DNA of 64,000 nt from Agrobacterium vitis (GCF_013337045.2 NZ_CP118260.1:1083841-1147840), one strand, 5' to 3'. Positions 25,673 through 34,176 are shown, numbered from the stretch's first letter. Notes: a model not told the origin generated them from the letters alone. Numbers and translations are program-made.

Positions 25673-26881
25673 ATGCCGCCAGTTCTCTCCATCATCGCCG
25701 CCAATCCGGGTATCCGGATTAGCGCGATTGCGATTTTCTTCTTCGGCTTGTCTGGCGCGACCACGGCTCCCTATATGTCGATCATCGGCATACACGAGTT
25801 GGGATTGAGCAATGCGCATTACTCGCTGCTGATCTTCATCGCTTCTTGCGTCAATGTCGCCGCCAGCGTTGCCGTGGGAATATTGGCCGACAGGCTTGGA
25901 CATTTTCGCATGCCGATGGTCATCGTCAGCTTGTTTGGCGTGGTCGGTTATGGGGTGGTGTTTCTCGAACCGAACCAGATCATCTTTGTTGGCTCCGCGC
26001 TCCTGTTGCTGCCGGTTTACAACGCATTGAATTCGCTGATATTTGCCAATGTGCGTGCCGCATCCAAGGATATGCCGGTGCGTGAACTGATTGCAGTCAA
26101 TTCCGGCGTGCGGGCCGTTATCTCGGCCTCCTGGGTCTTGGTGCCGGGTCTGGTTGGCTTCTTTCTGGCCGGTCAGAAAAGCATGTTGCCTGCTTTTCTG
26201 TTTGCCAGCCTCGGCGGACTTGCCTGCTTCATGTTGTTTCTGGTCTGGTTGCCGAAGGCGGAGGCACGGGCCGAACCCTCGGCAAGTCTGGCGTTTTTTT
26301 CATCCTTGTCGAAAATCGCCTCACCTGGGTTATTGTTGCGGCTTGGCGCCATCGCCCTGATCACTGCCATGCTGCAAATGAACGGCGTTGTGCTGCCCCT
26401 GGTCATGACCGGGCCAGCGCATGGCACGACCGGCGATGTCGGTATTATCGTCGGTATCGTCGCCTTTCTGGAAATCGTCTTCATTCTGTTCTGGGGCTGG
26501 GTGGAGCGCAAGACCTCCAGCGTGGCGACGCTTGTTGCTGGTGCACTGATCTATTGCGTCTACCTGCTAGGTCTCGGTTTCGCCTCGCGACCAGAACATG
26601 TCTATCTGCTCTCCGGCATTGCCGGTTTCGGGGCGGCGGCGATCATCAGCGTGCCGATTACCTATTTGCAAAACCTGATTGCCGACCGTGCCGGGCTTGG
26701 TAGTTCGCTTATTGCGGTGAATATCTTCCTGAGCGGTGGATTGAACTCGCTGCTCTTTGCATTCGGAACCGGCGTCAGCAATTATTCCGGCACGGCAATG
26801 CTCGGCGCCTTGGCCGGATTCTGCGGGATTTTGCTGTTGCTGATGCTGGAAAAGCCACGGCCGTTCAGGGGCGCTCAATGA
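25673..26881 (+). CDS. MFS transporter, sugar-efflux (SetA/SetB) like
   Basis: A 402-residue major facilitator with about 12 helices. The first half begins ISAIAIFFFGLSGATTAP and has the inter-helix MFS signature GILADRLGHFRMP between helices 2 and 3. The second half includes GIVAFLEIVFILFWGWVERK and GLGSSLIAVNIFLSGGL. The overall pattern resembles the sugar-efflux transporter group that exports sugars or sugar phosphates under stress. No good ribosome site precedes the ATG. It is followed after 24 bp by cutC. An import role for a fragment of the GH20/M81 substrate is an alternative. Confidence 0.75.
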   Translation: MPPVLSIIAANPGIRISAIAIFFFGLSGATTAPYMSIIGIHELGLSNAHYSLLIFIASCVNVAASVAVGILADRLGHFRMPMVIVSLFGVVGYGVVFLEPNQIIFVGSALLLLPVYNALNSLIFANVRAASKDMPVRELIAVNSGVRAVISASWVLVPGLVGFFLAGQKSMLPAFLFASLGGLACFMLFLVWLPKAEARAEPSASLAFFSSLSKIASPGLLLRLGAIALITAMLQMNGVVLPLVMTGPAHGTTGDVGIIVGIVAFLEIVFILFWGWVERKTSSVATLVAGALIYCVYLLGLGFASRPEHVYLLSGIAGFGAAAIISVPITYLQNLIADRAGLGSSLIAVNIFLSGGLNSLLFAFGTGVSNYSGTAMLGALAGFCGILLLLMLEKPRPFRGAQ

Positions 26882-26905
26882 CCGGAATACAGAGAAGAGA
26901 CCATC

Positions 26906-27661
26906 ATGGCAGGACGTGAACCAGAAAAGAACGACGGCGGTTTGCTGGAAGTCTGCGTCGATTCCGTTGCGGGGCTGGAGGCGGCAATTGCCGGTGGCGC
27001 GGACCGGATCGAGCTATGCGCCGCCCTTGACTGCGGGGGGCTGACGCCGACATCAGGTCTGATGCAGCGCGCCGCTCAGGCACCGATCCCGGTTTTTGCG
27101 ATGATTCGGCCACGGTCAGGCAGCTTCGTGTTCTCAACCGATGAGGTCGCCGTCATGACGGCGGATATCCACGCCGCACGGCAGGCAGGCCTGGCTGGTG
27201 TCGTGCTTGGGGCGTCTCGGTTCGACGGACGGTTGGACATTGAGGTGCTTGGTAAACTCACGGAGGTCGCGTCTGGCCTCGCCATGACATTGCACCGGGC
27301 TTTCGACCTCGTGCCAGACTTTAATGAAGCGCTGGAGCAGGCGGTTGCGCTCGGGTTTGGCCGAATTTTGACTTCCGGTGGCGCGCAATCCGTCGTTGCT
27401 GGTTTTGGTCGTCTGAAGTCGCTTTTAAAGGCGGCAGATGGTAGGATCGTCATCATGCCCGGTGGCGGGTTGAGGCCTGATCGCATCGCACCGTTCTGGC
27501 AGGCTGGCCTGCGGGAGTTTCATGCTTCTTGTAGTGTGCCGGTGGCAGCCGATCCCGTTCTGGTCGAGTTTGGTTTTGCCACGGCAGGGCAGGCGCAGAC
27601 CGATAGCGATGTGGTTCGCAGACTTGCCGCGGCCATCGAGACCTGCCGCACTCTGCCCTGA
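26906..27661 (+). CDS. cutC: CutC family protein
   Basis: A 251-residue TIM-barrel protein. CutC hallmarks are LLEVCVDSVAGLEAAIAGGA, DRIELCAALDCGGLTPTSG, FAMIRPRSGSFVFS, MTLHRAFDL and GFGRILTSGGAQSV. The family was named for copper homeostasis, but its biochemical role is unsettled. Its conserved residues look like an enzyme active site, and it often lies next to sugar genes such as hexosaminidases. It forms a pair with the MFS gene and converges on the thioesterase gene with a 4-bp gap. Confidence 0.9.
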   Translation: MAGREPEKNDGGLLEVCVDSVAGLEAAIAGGADRIELCAALDCGGLTPTSGLMQRAAQAPIPVFAMIRPRSGSFVFSTDEVAVMTADIHAARQAGLAGVVLGASRFDGRLDIEVLGKLTEVASGLAMTLHRAFDLVPDFNEALEQAVALGFGRILTSGGAQSVVAGFGRLKSLLKAADGRIVIMPGGGLRPDRIAPFWQAGLREFHASCSVPVAADPVLVEFGFATAGQAQTDSDVVRRLAAAIETCRTLP

Positions 27662-27665
27662 TGGA

Positions 27666-28058
27666 TTATACGGCCTCCGGCTCAACCCGGCGGGGCGCAC
27701 CTTTTTCGTCCAGCGCCACCATGATGAAATGGGCGTCAGTGACTTTCTGGCGCTCCTGCGTGAACTGGCGGCGCACCCAGCACTCGACATAGAGGGTCAT
27801 TGAGGTCCGACCGACCTGGCTGATGGATGTGTAAATGCACACGGTATCACCGACCTTCACCGGGCTCTTGAAGCTGACTTCCTTGACCGCTGCCGTGACC
27901 GTGCGGCCTTTCGCACGCTCGGAAGAGCGGATGCCAGCGGCTGCGTCCATCTGCGCCAGAACCCAGCCACCGAAAATATCCCCGGCGGGATTGGTATCGG
28001 CTGGCATAGCGAGTGTGCGTAATGTCAACTCGCCCTGGGGTTCGTCAATCTCAGTCAT
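27666..28058 (-). CDS. Acyl-CoA thioesterase, YciA/hotdog type
   Basis: A 130-residue single hotdog domain. The catalytic Asp segment NPAGDIFGGWVLAQMDAAAG is typical of YciA-like broad acyl-CoA hydrolases, followed by AVKEVSFKSPVKVGDTVCIY. The ATG at 28058 starts directly before the domain and follows GGAAG. The 42-codon upstream extension has no family similarity. It appears monocistronic and unrelated to the sugar cluster. Confidence 0.9.
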   Translation of the reverse strand: MTEIDEPQGELTLRTLAMPADTNPAGDIFGGWVLAQMDAAAGIRSSERAKGRTVTAAVKEVSFKSPVKVGDTVCIYTSISQVGRTSMTLYVECWVRRQFTQERQKVTDAHFIMVALDEKGAPRRVEPEAV

Positions 28059-28217
28059 TGTCTTCCAACTTTCGTTTACAGGATAGTAGAAGCTGCGGCG
28101 TCGCCGCAATCCTCCATTCGATCGAAAGAAGAGATAGGCTCTAGAGACTGAAAGGTCGAGAGCGCAGGCATGCGCCAGCGACACTGCGGCTTTGCCGAAA
28201 AGCTTTACCTTGTGATT

Positions 28218-28877
28218 TTATTGCTTTTCAGTAACCTCAATTGAGGCGATCAGCCGCTCGATATAAGCGGAAAACAGGACGCCCATATCTGTACTTTCGG
28301 GTAGCCGCAGCCAGAGCATTTGCAAGCCATCCATCAGGCCGATAATTTCCGTTGCTATTCCTTGGGGATCTATTTCGGATTTGATCTCACGATTCATAAT
28401 GCCATCGGCAAAGATATTGGCCAGTTTGTGTCGCAGATGCAGGCTACGTTTGTGAAACCATGCCTGGGCTGGGTGTCCGGCAAGCAGGCTTTCGGCGTTG
28501 AGGATCGAAAACGCCCGCACCACCCCTTCCGACTGCATGTTTTGGTTGGTGACCTCGACCAATAGGCCGAGGAAATCGCGCCAATGTGGAGTTTTCTTGG
28601 TTGAGTCCGGCGCTGTCTCTTTGTCTCGCCGTTCCAGGATCGCCAGGAGAAGGTCCACTTTGGTCGGAAAATAATGCAAAAGACCAGGAAGCGACAGACC
28701 AACATCCTCTGCAATGTCTGCAATTGCAGCATTTTGAAAGCCATCCTTGGCAAAACGGTTGAGGGCAGCCTGCAAGATTTCTTCGCGCCGTGCGGCCCCT
28801 TTCACCGAATTCCGGCGGCGGCCTGCAACCGTATCGACGGGAGTGCGGCCTGCATCGGATATGTCCTGTCCTGGCAT
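28218..28877 (-). CDS. TetR family regulator divergent from the GH3 glucosidase gene
   Basis: A 219-residue regulator. The N-terminal HTH is canonical (REEILQAALNRFAKDGFQNA, GLSLPGLLHYFPTKVDLL). The C-terminal part, ending LIASIEVTEKQ, is a variable ligand domain. The ATG at 28877 is used; an extension of 114 codons to 29219 would run across the divergent promoter and into the GH3 gene and is rejected. It is divergent from the beta-glucosidase gene with 229 bp between starts, so it probably represses that gene in the absence of a plant glycoside or aglycone. Confidence 0.88.
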   Translation of the reverse strand: MPGQDISDAGRTPVDTVAGRRRNSVKGAARREEILQAALNRFAKDGFQNAAIADIAEDVGLSLPGLLHYFPTKVDLLLAILERRDKETAPDSTKKTPHWRDFLGLLVEVTNQNMQSEGVVRAFSILNAESLLAGHPAQAWFHKRSLHLRHKLANIFADGIMNREIKSEIDPQGIATEIIGLMDGLQMLWLRLPESTDMGVLFSAYIERLIASIEVTEKQ

Positions 28878-28918
28878 TTGTCTCACTTTCAGGTTGCATT
28901 GTATGCCATCCTTAGAGC

Positions 28919-29053
28919 TTGTCTTGGAAAAAATGGAACCCAATTTTCTAAAAGACAAACGAAATCGTGAAAAACGAGAGGATGGTGGCTCAATCCGAAC
29001 CTGAGCGCCTTTGGAGCCCAATCGAAAACCGGGTGAAGGCAGACAGGTTGTCT
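28919..29053. promoter_or_regulatory. TTGTCTT repeats, candidate TetR operators
   Basis: TTGTCTT at 28919-28925 is inverted exactly at 28952-28958 (AAGACAA). The same heptamer recurs at 29048-29054 within a short palindrome AGACA-N3-TGTCT (29041-29053). All lie between the divergent tetR and GH3 starts. Arms are short, so this is a suggestion only. Confidence 0.3.
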
Positions 29054-29106
29054 TGCGAGGAGTAATAATACCGAGTAGTTGGTAGGTAAATAGGGAGGAG
29101 TATCTG

Positions 29107-31578
29107 ATGATCGATCGTCTGCTTGATGAGATGACCCTTGAGGAACAGGTTTCATTGCTGTCCGGTGCGGACTTCTGGACCACTGTGCCGGTGGAGCGGC
29201 TTGGTATTCCAAAAATCAAGGTAACTGATGGTCCAAACGGCGCGCGCGGCGGCGGGTCACTGGTTGGCGGCGTGAAGGCGACTTGCTATCCCGTGGCGAT
29301 TGCGCTCGGAGCGACCTGGAACCCGGCGCTTGTCGAAGCCATGGGTGTTTCCCTGGCGGGACAGGTGAAGAGCAAAGGTGCGAGTGTCCTTCTTGCGCCA
29401 ACCGTCAATATCCATCGGTCCGGGTTGAATGGGCGCAATTTCGAATGCTATTCCGAAGACCCAATGCTGACGGCGGCTTTGGCTGTCGCTTATATCAATG
29501 GCGTGCAGGGCCAGGGTGTGGCGGCGACAATCAAGCATTTCGCCGGCAATGAATCCGAGATCGAACGGCAGACCATGTCCTCGGATATCGACGAACGCGC
29601 CTTGCGGGAGATCTATCTTCTGCCCTTTGAACAGGCCGTGAAAAAGGCTGGTGTCATGGCGGTTATGTCCTCCTATAACCGGCTGAACGGTACCTATACC
29701 AGCGAACATCCCTGGTTGCTGACGGATGTGCTGCGCGAGCAATGGGGCTTCGACGGTATTGTCATGTCGGATTGGTTCGGCTCGCATTCTACCTCTGAAT
29801 CCGTCAACGCAGGGCTTGATCTGGAAATGCCCGGCCCAACCCGCGACCGTGGTGAAAAGCTGGTGCAGGCGGTTCGCGACGGCACCGTCAGGCCGGAAAC
29901 AGTACGCGAAGCGGCGGGACGAATTCTCACTCTGCTGGAGCGTGTCGGGGCGTTTTCGTCCGCGCCGGACCTGTCCGAACACGCCGAGGATCTGCCAGCC
30001 GACCGGGCGTTAATCCGCAAGATTGGTGCAGAAGGTGCGGTTCTTCTGAAGAATGACGGCATCCTGCCGTTGGTAAAGGCATCCTTGAAGCGTGTCGCGG
30101 TTATCGGGCCGAATGCGGCTGTTGCCCGGGTGATGGGCGGCGGCAGCGCCCAGATCAATGCCCATTATACGATCAGCCCGCTTGAGGGCATTCGGGCGGC
30201 TTTGCAACGCAGTGCCGATGTGCAGCACAGCGTAGCCTGCGGCAATAGCCGCTTGGTCAAGCTGTTTTCGCAGCCGGTCACTGTTGAGTATTTCAAGGGA
30301 GTCAATTGCCAAGGTACACCTGTGGCGACGGAAACCGTGCAGACGGGTGAATTTTTCTGGTTCGACCTGCCATCGCCGGATCTGTCTCTGACGGATTTTT
30401 CGGTGCGGTTCGCCGGCACCTTCACACCGCAGGAGGATGGTGCACATTTGCTTGGCATGACCAATTCGGGTCTTGCGAAGCTCTATGTCGATGAAGAACT
30501 TGTCATCGACGGCTATACCGATTGGAAGCGCGGCGAGAATTTCTTCGGCACGGCCAATAACGAAATTCGGCACTCGGTGGAGATGAAGGCTGGCCGTAGC
30601 TACGCGATCAAAGTTGAATACCTGTCGCCACCGCCAGAGGAATACGGCATCCATATCACCGCGATCCGCTTCGGCATCGAAAGAATTCTCGGTGAAGACT
30701 CGATGGTGGAAGCAGTTGAATGCGCAAGGGGGGCGGATGTGGCGCTGCTCTTTGTCGGGCGCGAGGGGCAATGGGATACGGAAGGTCTCGATCTGCCCGA
30801 CATGCGCCTGCCGGGTCGCCAGGAAGAATTGATCGAGCGGGTCAGCGCCGTCAATCCAAATTGCATTATCGTGCTGCAAACCGGCGGTCCGATTGAAATG
30901 CCTTGGTTGGAAAAGGTCAAGGCGGTGCTTCAGGTCTGGTATCCAGGCCAGGAGCTTGGCAATGCCGTGGCCGATATGCTGTTTGGCGATCAGGAACCGG
31001 GTGGGCGTCTACCGCAGACGTTTCCCAAGCAGCTGTCGGATAATTCCGCGATGACCGGTGACCCATCGGTCTATCCCGGCAAGGATGGCCATGTGCGTTA
31101 TGAGGAGGGAGTCTTTATTGGCTACCGTCATCATGATAGCCGTCATATCGAGCCGCTCTTTCCTTTTGGGTTTGGGCTTGGCTATACCAGTTTTGATTGG
31201 GATGAGCCCAAGGCCTCCACTGGCGAAATGACTGCATCGGGCATCAAAGTCACCGTCAGGGTCTCGAATGCCGGAAAACGGGCGGGGTCCGAGGTGGTGC
31301 AGCTTTATGTCGAGGCACCTGTCTCTGGTGTCGAACGGCCATTGAAGGAGTTGCGGGCCTTCGCCAAGATTGCCCTGGAGGCAGGTGAAAGTGGTACAGT
31401 GACGCTGGAAATTAACCCGCGCGACCTGAGTTATTACGATGTCGATGCGGCGGCATTCCGTGCGCCAGCGGGTGACTATCGGCTGCTGATTGGCGCCCAT
31501 GCCCAGGACATCCGCAGCACGATTACGATTGACAATCCGCAGGAATGGCTTGGTGCTGTTGGCGATAGGGCGATCTGA
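29107..31578 (+). CDS. GH3 beta-glucosidase with PA14 insert
   Basis: An 823-residue enzyme. The GH3 barrel has KVTDGPNGARGG, SGLNGRNFECYSEDP, the substrate Lys-His in ATIKHFAGNESE and the nucleophile Asp222 in VMSDWFGSHST. A PA14 domain (about 390-530) is inserted in the second GH3 domain, and a fibronectin-III-like domain (ELRAFAKIALEAG) ends the chain. Length and order match the Agrobacterium Cbg1 coniferin/cellobiose glucosidase type. There is no signal peptide, so it acts in the cytosol. GGGAGGAG precedes the ATG. It is divergent from a TetR gene and converges on the histidine kinase gene with an 8-bp gap. Confidence 0.94.
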   Translation: MIDRLLDEMTLEEQVSLLSGADFWTTVPVERLGIPKIKVTDGPNGARGGGSLVGGVKATCYPVAIALGATWNPALVEAMGVSLAGQVKSKGASVLLAPTVNIHRSGLNGRNFECYSEDPMLTAALAVAYINGVQGQGVAATIKHFAGNESEIERQTMSSDIDERALREIYLLPFEQAVKKAGVMAVMSSYNRLNGTYTSEHPWLLTDVLREQWGFDGIVMSDWFGSHSTSESVNAGLDLEMPGPTRDRGEKLVQAVRDGTVRPETVREAAGRILTLLERVGAFSSAPDLSEHAEDLPADRALIRKIGAEGAVLLKNDGILPLVKASLKRVAVIGPNAAVARVMGGGSAQINAHYTISPLEGIRAALQRSADVQHSVACGNSRLVKLFSQPVTVEYFKGVNCQGTPVATETVQTGEFFWFDLPSPDLSLTDFSVRFAGTFTPQEDGAHLLGMTNSGLAKLYVDEELVIDGYTDWKRGENFFGTANNEIRHSVEMKAGRSYAIKVEYLSPPPEEYGIHITAIRFGIERILGEDSMVEAVECARGADVALLFVGREGQWDTEGLDLPDMRLPGRQEELIERVSAVNPNCIIVLQTGGPIEMPWLEKVKAVLQVWYPGQELGNAVADMLFGDQEPGGRLPQTFPKQLSDNSAMTGDPSVYPGKDGHVRYEEGVFIGYRHHDSRHIEPLFPFGFGLGYTSFDWDEPKASTGEMTASGIKVTVRVSNAGKRAGSEVVQLYVEAPVSGVERPLKELRAFAKIALEAGESGTVTLEINPRDLSYYDVDAAAFRAPAGDYRLLIGAHAQDIRSTITIDNPQEWLGAVGDRAI

Positions 31579-31586
31579 TCGGTGGC

Positions 31587-32909
31587 TTAAATCCTCAGGC
31601 GGGCTTCAAAGCCATCCTGTCGCCCGCTGGCGGGCGACAGGATGTCAAAACGGGCATTCATCTGCTCTGCCAAGCGCTCGATGATTGACAAGCCAAGGCC
31701 TGAGCCGGGTGTGGTGGCATTGGCGCGTTGGAAGCGTTTTCGGATTGCCACCAAGTGTTCGGGTGAGAAAACGGGAGAACCGTTGACGACGCTGATCGTG
31801 CCGTCTTCACCAAGCGTTACCTCAACCGCCACGTCTTGTGTTCCATGCCGCACAGCATTCTCGATCATGTTGCGCACGACAATGGCAAAGGCGTCTTCGC
31901 TGACGGCGCGTGGCAGGGTCGCTGTTGGCGGGTGTCGATAAACAATGGCATTTCCCGTCACGCGCTGGAAATCCTCCACGACAAGATCAAGCACGGGTAC
32001 AAGATCGACAGCCTGGCCAGTCGAGCCGATGCCCGCTTCTGCGCGAGACAATTGCAACAGTTTTTCCGCGAGGCTCGCAAGCTTTTGCAGGGAGGCTTCC
32101 ACCTGGCTTGCCCGTGCGCGTGTTTCCGGCTCCTTCAACTGGGCCAGCATCATTTGCGTCTGGGCCAGAGCACCGGCAATCGGAGTGCGCAATTCATGGG
32201 CGCTGTTGGCGGTAAATTCGCGCTCCGCATCTAAAGCGGACCGCAATCTGGTGAGCAGAAGATTGACGGAACGTCCTATGGGCTGCAATTCCTTGGGCAG
32301 CGGACTAAGGTCAATTTCCGCCAGATTGCCGTGATCCTTTGCGCTGATTTCCTGGCGAAACTGTTCGACAGGAAGTAGGGAGCGGCGGATGATCAACCAG
32401 GCGGCCAAAACGCTGAGCGGAACAAGTGCAATCACCGGCAGCAGCATGGCAAGGCCTGCCGCAAGGGCAGAGATATGCCGATGGGTCATTGAGTCCGCCA
32501 CCTGCACGATGATCGTGTCGCTGACCGCTGAGGTCGTATAGATCCGGTATGTGTCGTTTTGCCAGAAACCGGGTGTCAGCGGCGCGGGCAGGGGTTCTGC
32601 TGCCTCAGCATGGGAGTGCATCAGCACCCGCCCGCTTGCATCTCTCACTTGATAGATCAAATATCCATCAGATTTGGGGTCGACGGTCGTTAGGATTTGC
32701 AAGGGACTTTTCAGCGGGTCGCGCTGCATGATGTCATCGACGACCAATGGCAAAAGCCTGTCGCCGGTTTCTTGCAGGGCGCTGTCAAAAATCTCGCCGA
32801 ACTCGGCCTGCATGACGATGGCGCCGCAGGTTGCTGCCACCAGCCAAAGCACGGTAATCGCGCCGGAAAGCCACAGGAGAAGTTTGCGGGTCATGCTCGG
32901 CTTGGTCAT
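31587..32909 (-). CDS. Sensor histidine kinase, QseC/TctE class
   Basis: A 440-residue membrane kinase. It has helix 1 (LLLWLSGAITVLWLVAATCG), a periplasmic segment of about 130 residues, helix 2 (ALAAGLAMLLPVIALVPLSV), a HAMP-like region and an H box ANSAHELRTPIAG. N box (VVRNMIENAVRHG) and G2 (TTPGSGLGLSIIE) are present. The G1 box is odd: where DxGxG is expected the sequence reads ISVVNGSPVFSPEHL, with Asn in place of the adenine-binding Asp. The start overlaps the response-regulator stop (ATGA). A 15-bp perfect inverted repeat lies inside its last codons. Confidence 0.92.
   Translation of the reverse strand: MTKPSMTRKLLLWLSGAITVLWLVAATCGAIVMQAEFGEIFDSALQETGDRLLPLVVDDIMQRDPLKSPLQILTTVDPKSDGYLIYQVRDASGRVLMHSHAEAAEPLPAPLTPGFWQNDTYRIYTTSAVSDTIIVQVADSMTHRHISALAAGLAMLLPVIALVPLSVLAAWLIIRRSLLPVEQFRQEISAKDHGNLAEIDLSPLPKELQPIGRSVNLLLTRLRSALDAEREFTANSAHELRTPIAGALAQTQMMLAQLKEPETRARASQVEASLQKLASLAEKLLQLSRAEAGIGSTGQAVDLVPVLDLVVEDFQRVTGNAIVYRHPPTATLPRAVSEDAFAIVVRNMIENAVRHGTQDVAVEVTLGEDGTISVVNGSPVFSPEHLVAIRKRFQRANATTPGSGLGLSIIERLAEQMNARFDILSPASGRQDGFEARLRI
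31613..31644. terminator. 15-bp perfect inverted repeat inside the 3' end of the kinase gene
   Basis: CATCCTGTCGCCCGC (31613-31627) and its exact reverse complement (31630-31644) are separated by only TG. The repeat lies 35 bp after the GH3 stop and within the kinase C-terminal codons, between two convergent genes. It probably forms a very stable hairpin that ends GH3 transcripts. No U-tract is present on either strand, so a protein-binding or mRNA-stabilising role is possible. Confidence 0.5.
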
Positions 32910-33568
32910 ACCGCCCCCGCAATGCTGTAGCCAACACCGCGGACGGTTAGCAAGCGGTCCTTGCCGATCTTCTTACGCAACCGGCTGACATAAACTTCCA
33001 CCGTATTGCTTTCGATTTCCGATCCGAACGCATAGAGCGCTTCCTCGATGCGGGATTTGGAGACCACGGCACCAGGCCTTGCCAAAAGTGCATCAAGCAC
33101 CGCCCATTCCCGGCTGGAGAGGCTAATGGCCTCGGCACCATCGGCAATACGCCGATCAGTGGGGTTGATTTCCAATGTGCCGATGCGAATGATTGGATTT
33201 GGCTTTGCGGCGTAACGGCGCGCGACCGCCAATATGCGCGCCGTCAGCTCATCGAGATTGAATGGCTTGACCAGATAATCGTCAGCACCGGAGTTGAGGC
33301 CCTCGATCCGATCCGAGATCTGGTCATGGGCGGTGAGGATAATGATTGGGGTCACGTCGCCATGTTCGCGCAACCGCTTCAGAAAGTCGATGCCGTTGCC
33401 GTCAGGCAAACGCAGGTCAAGCAGGATCAGGCCATAAGCAACGGTTCTGGTACAGGCTTCGGCGTCCTGTAGCCCCTTCATCCAGTCCACGGCATGACCA
33501 GCCGCCCCGACATGATCGCGAATGGCCTGACCCAGAACAGCGTCATCCTCTACCAGCAATACCCGCAT
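32906..33568 (-). CDS. OmpR-family response regulator
   Basis: A 220-residue regulator. The receiver domain has the acidic pair in LLVEDDA, phosphoacceptor Asp51 in LLDLRLPDG, and Lys in YLVKPFN. The winged helix follows (LEINPTDRRIADGAEAISLS, SNTVEVYVSRLRKKIG, LLTVRGVGYSI). It is of the QseB/TctD type and is translated with the downstream kinase through an ATGA overlap. It is divergent from a gene for a small exported PepSY-like protein; an imperfect inverted repeat between them is a likely binding region. Confidence 0.94.
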   Translation of the reverse strand: MRVLLVEDDAVLGQAIRDHVGAAGHAVDWMKGLQDAEACTRTVAYGLILLDLRLPDGNGIDFLKRLREHGDVTPIIILTAHDQISDRIEGLNSGADDYLVKPFNLDELTARILAVARRYAAKPNPIIRIGTLEINPTDRRIADGAEAISLSSREWAVLDALLARPGAVVSKSRIEEALYAFGSEIESNTVEVYVSRLRKKIGKDRLLTVRGVGYSIAGAV

Positions 33569-33634
33569 GCGTGTCTCCGATCAGAACGGTCCTGGCACAA
33601 AATGCCCGGAATACGAAGCTTTTAGCGTTCTTTA

Positions 33635-33712
33635 TGACACCTAGCTTAAGCGGGTCGAAATTTCAGAAAAATATTGGAAAGCAGCACACAGCGGATCTTC
33701 AGCTTGGTGTCA
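33635..33712. promoter_or_regulatory. Separated inverted repeat, candidate response-regulator sites
   Basis: TGACACCTAGCTTAAG (33635-33650) and CTTCAGCTTGGTGTCA (33697-33712) match as inverted copies at 14 of 16 positions, with 46 bp between them. They lie between the divergent response-regulator and PepSY-like genes, as expected for autoregulation and control of both. Confidence 0.5.
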
Positions 33713-33827
33713 GCACAACTGACGATAAAGGGCACTCGCGTCGATAAACGGCATTTCCTACGTTCGCTGTTTGGATGCTGAACGATTCCGACAATTATTT
33801 AATGGGTTGGCGGACGAGAGGTTCGAT

Positions 33828-34088
33828 ATGAAGATTGTGCTGATTGCCTTGTCTATCACTCTGGCTCTAGCAGGCGCGACTTTGGCCGGGGGAAAATGCG
33901 CGGTGCCGCTGAAAGAATGGCAACCCCGAGAGAGTTTGCAGAGAAAGCTTGAAGGAGAGGGCTGGAATGTTCGCTCCATCAGGAGCGGCGAGGGGTGCTA
34001 TGAAGCCCACGCTGTCGATGCCAGAGGCAATACAGTCGAAGCCTATTTCGATCCGAAAACGTTTAAGCCGATTGACCAGAGAGACTGA
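33828..34088 (+). CDS. Small exported PepSY-like protein
   Basis: An 86-residue protein with a Sec signal peptide (MKIVLIALSITLALAGATLA) and a mature part of about 65 residues. The mature part shows the PepSY pattern: a helix (LKEWQPRESLQRKLEGEGW) followed by strands (VRSIRSGEGCYEAHAVDARG, TVEAYFDPKTFKPI). PepSY proteins of this size are often encoded beside QseBC/PmrAB-like systems, where they may modulate the sensor or a periplasmic protease. The ATG at 33828 follows GAGG; the longer frame to 33771 would place the signal peptide internally. Two cysteines are present in the mature protein. Confidence 0.8.
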   Translation: MKIVLIALSITLALAGATLAGGKCAVPLKEWQPRESLQRKLEGEGWNVRSIRSGEGCYEAHAVDARGNTVEAYFDPKTFKPIDQRD

Positions 34089-34143
34089 GCACTTGATACG
34101 GTCATGTATCGTCCGGTTCCATGGCGCAACAACACAGTTGGGC

Positions 34144-34176
34144 AAAAAAAAGCGCCGCGTTTTGAGGCGCGGCGCT
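34144..34176 (-). terminator. Intrinsic terminator for minus-strand transcripts
   Basis: A perfect 9-bp stem AGCGCCGCG / CGCGGCGCT (34151-34159 and 34168-34176) is followed on the minus strand by seven or more T. It is oriented to end transcription from the DUF1003 and rhaDI side, about 165 bp after the DUF1003 stop. Confidence 0.75.

Noticed and set aside
29069..29084. TACC-N8-GGTA symmetry before the GH3 ribosome site
   Set aside because: Four-base arms are expected by chance in a region this size.
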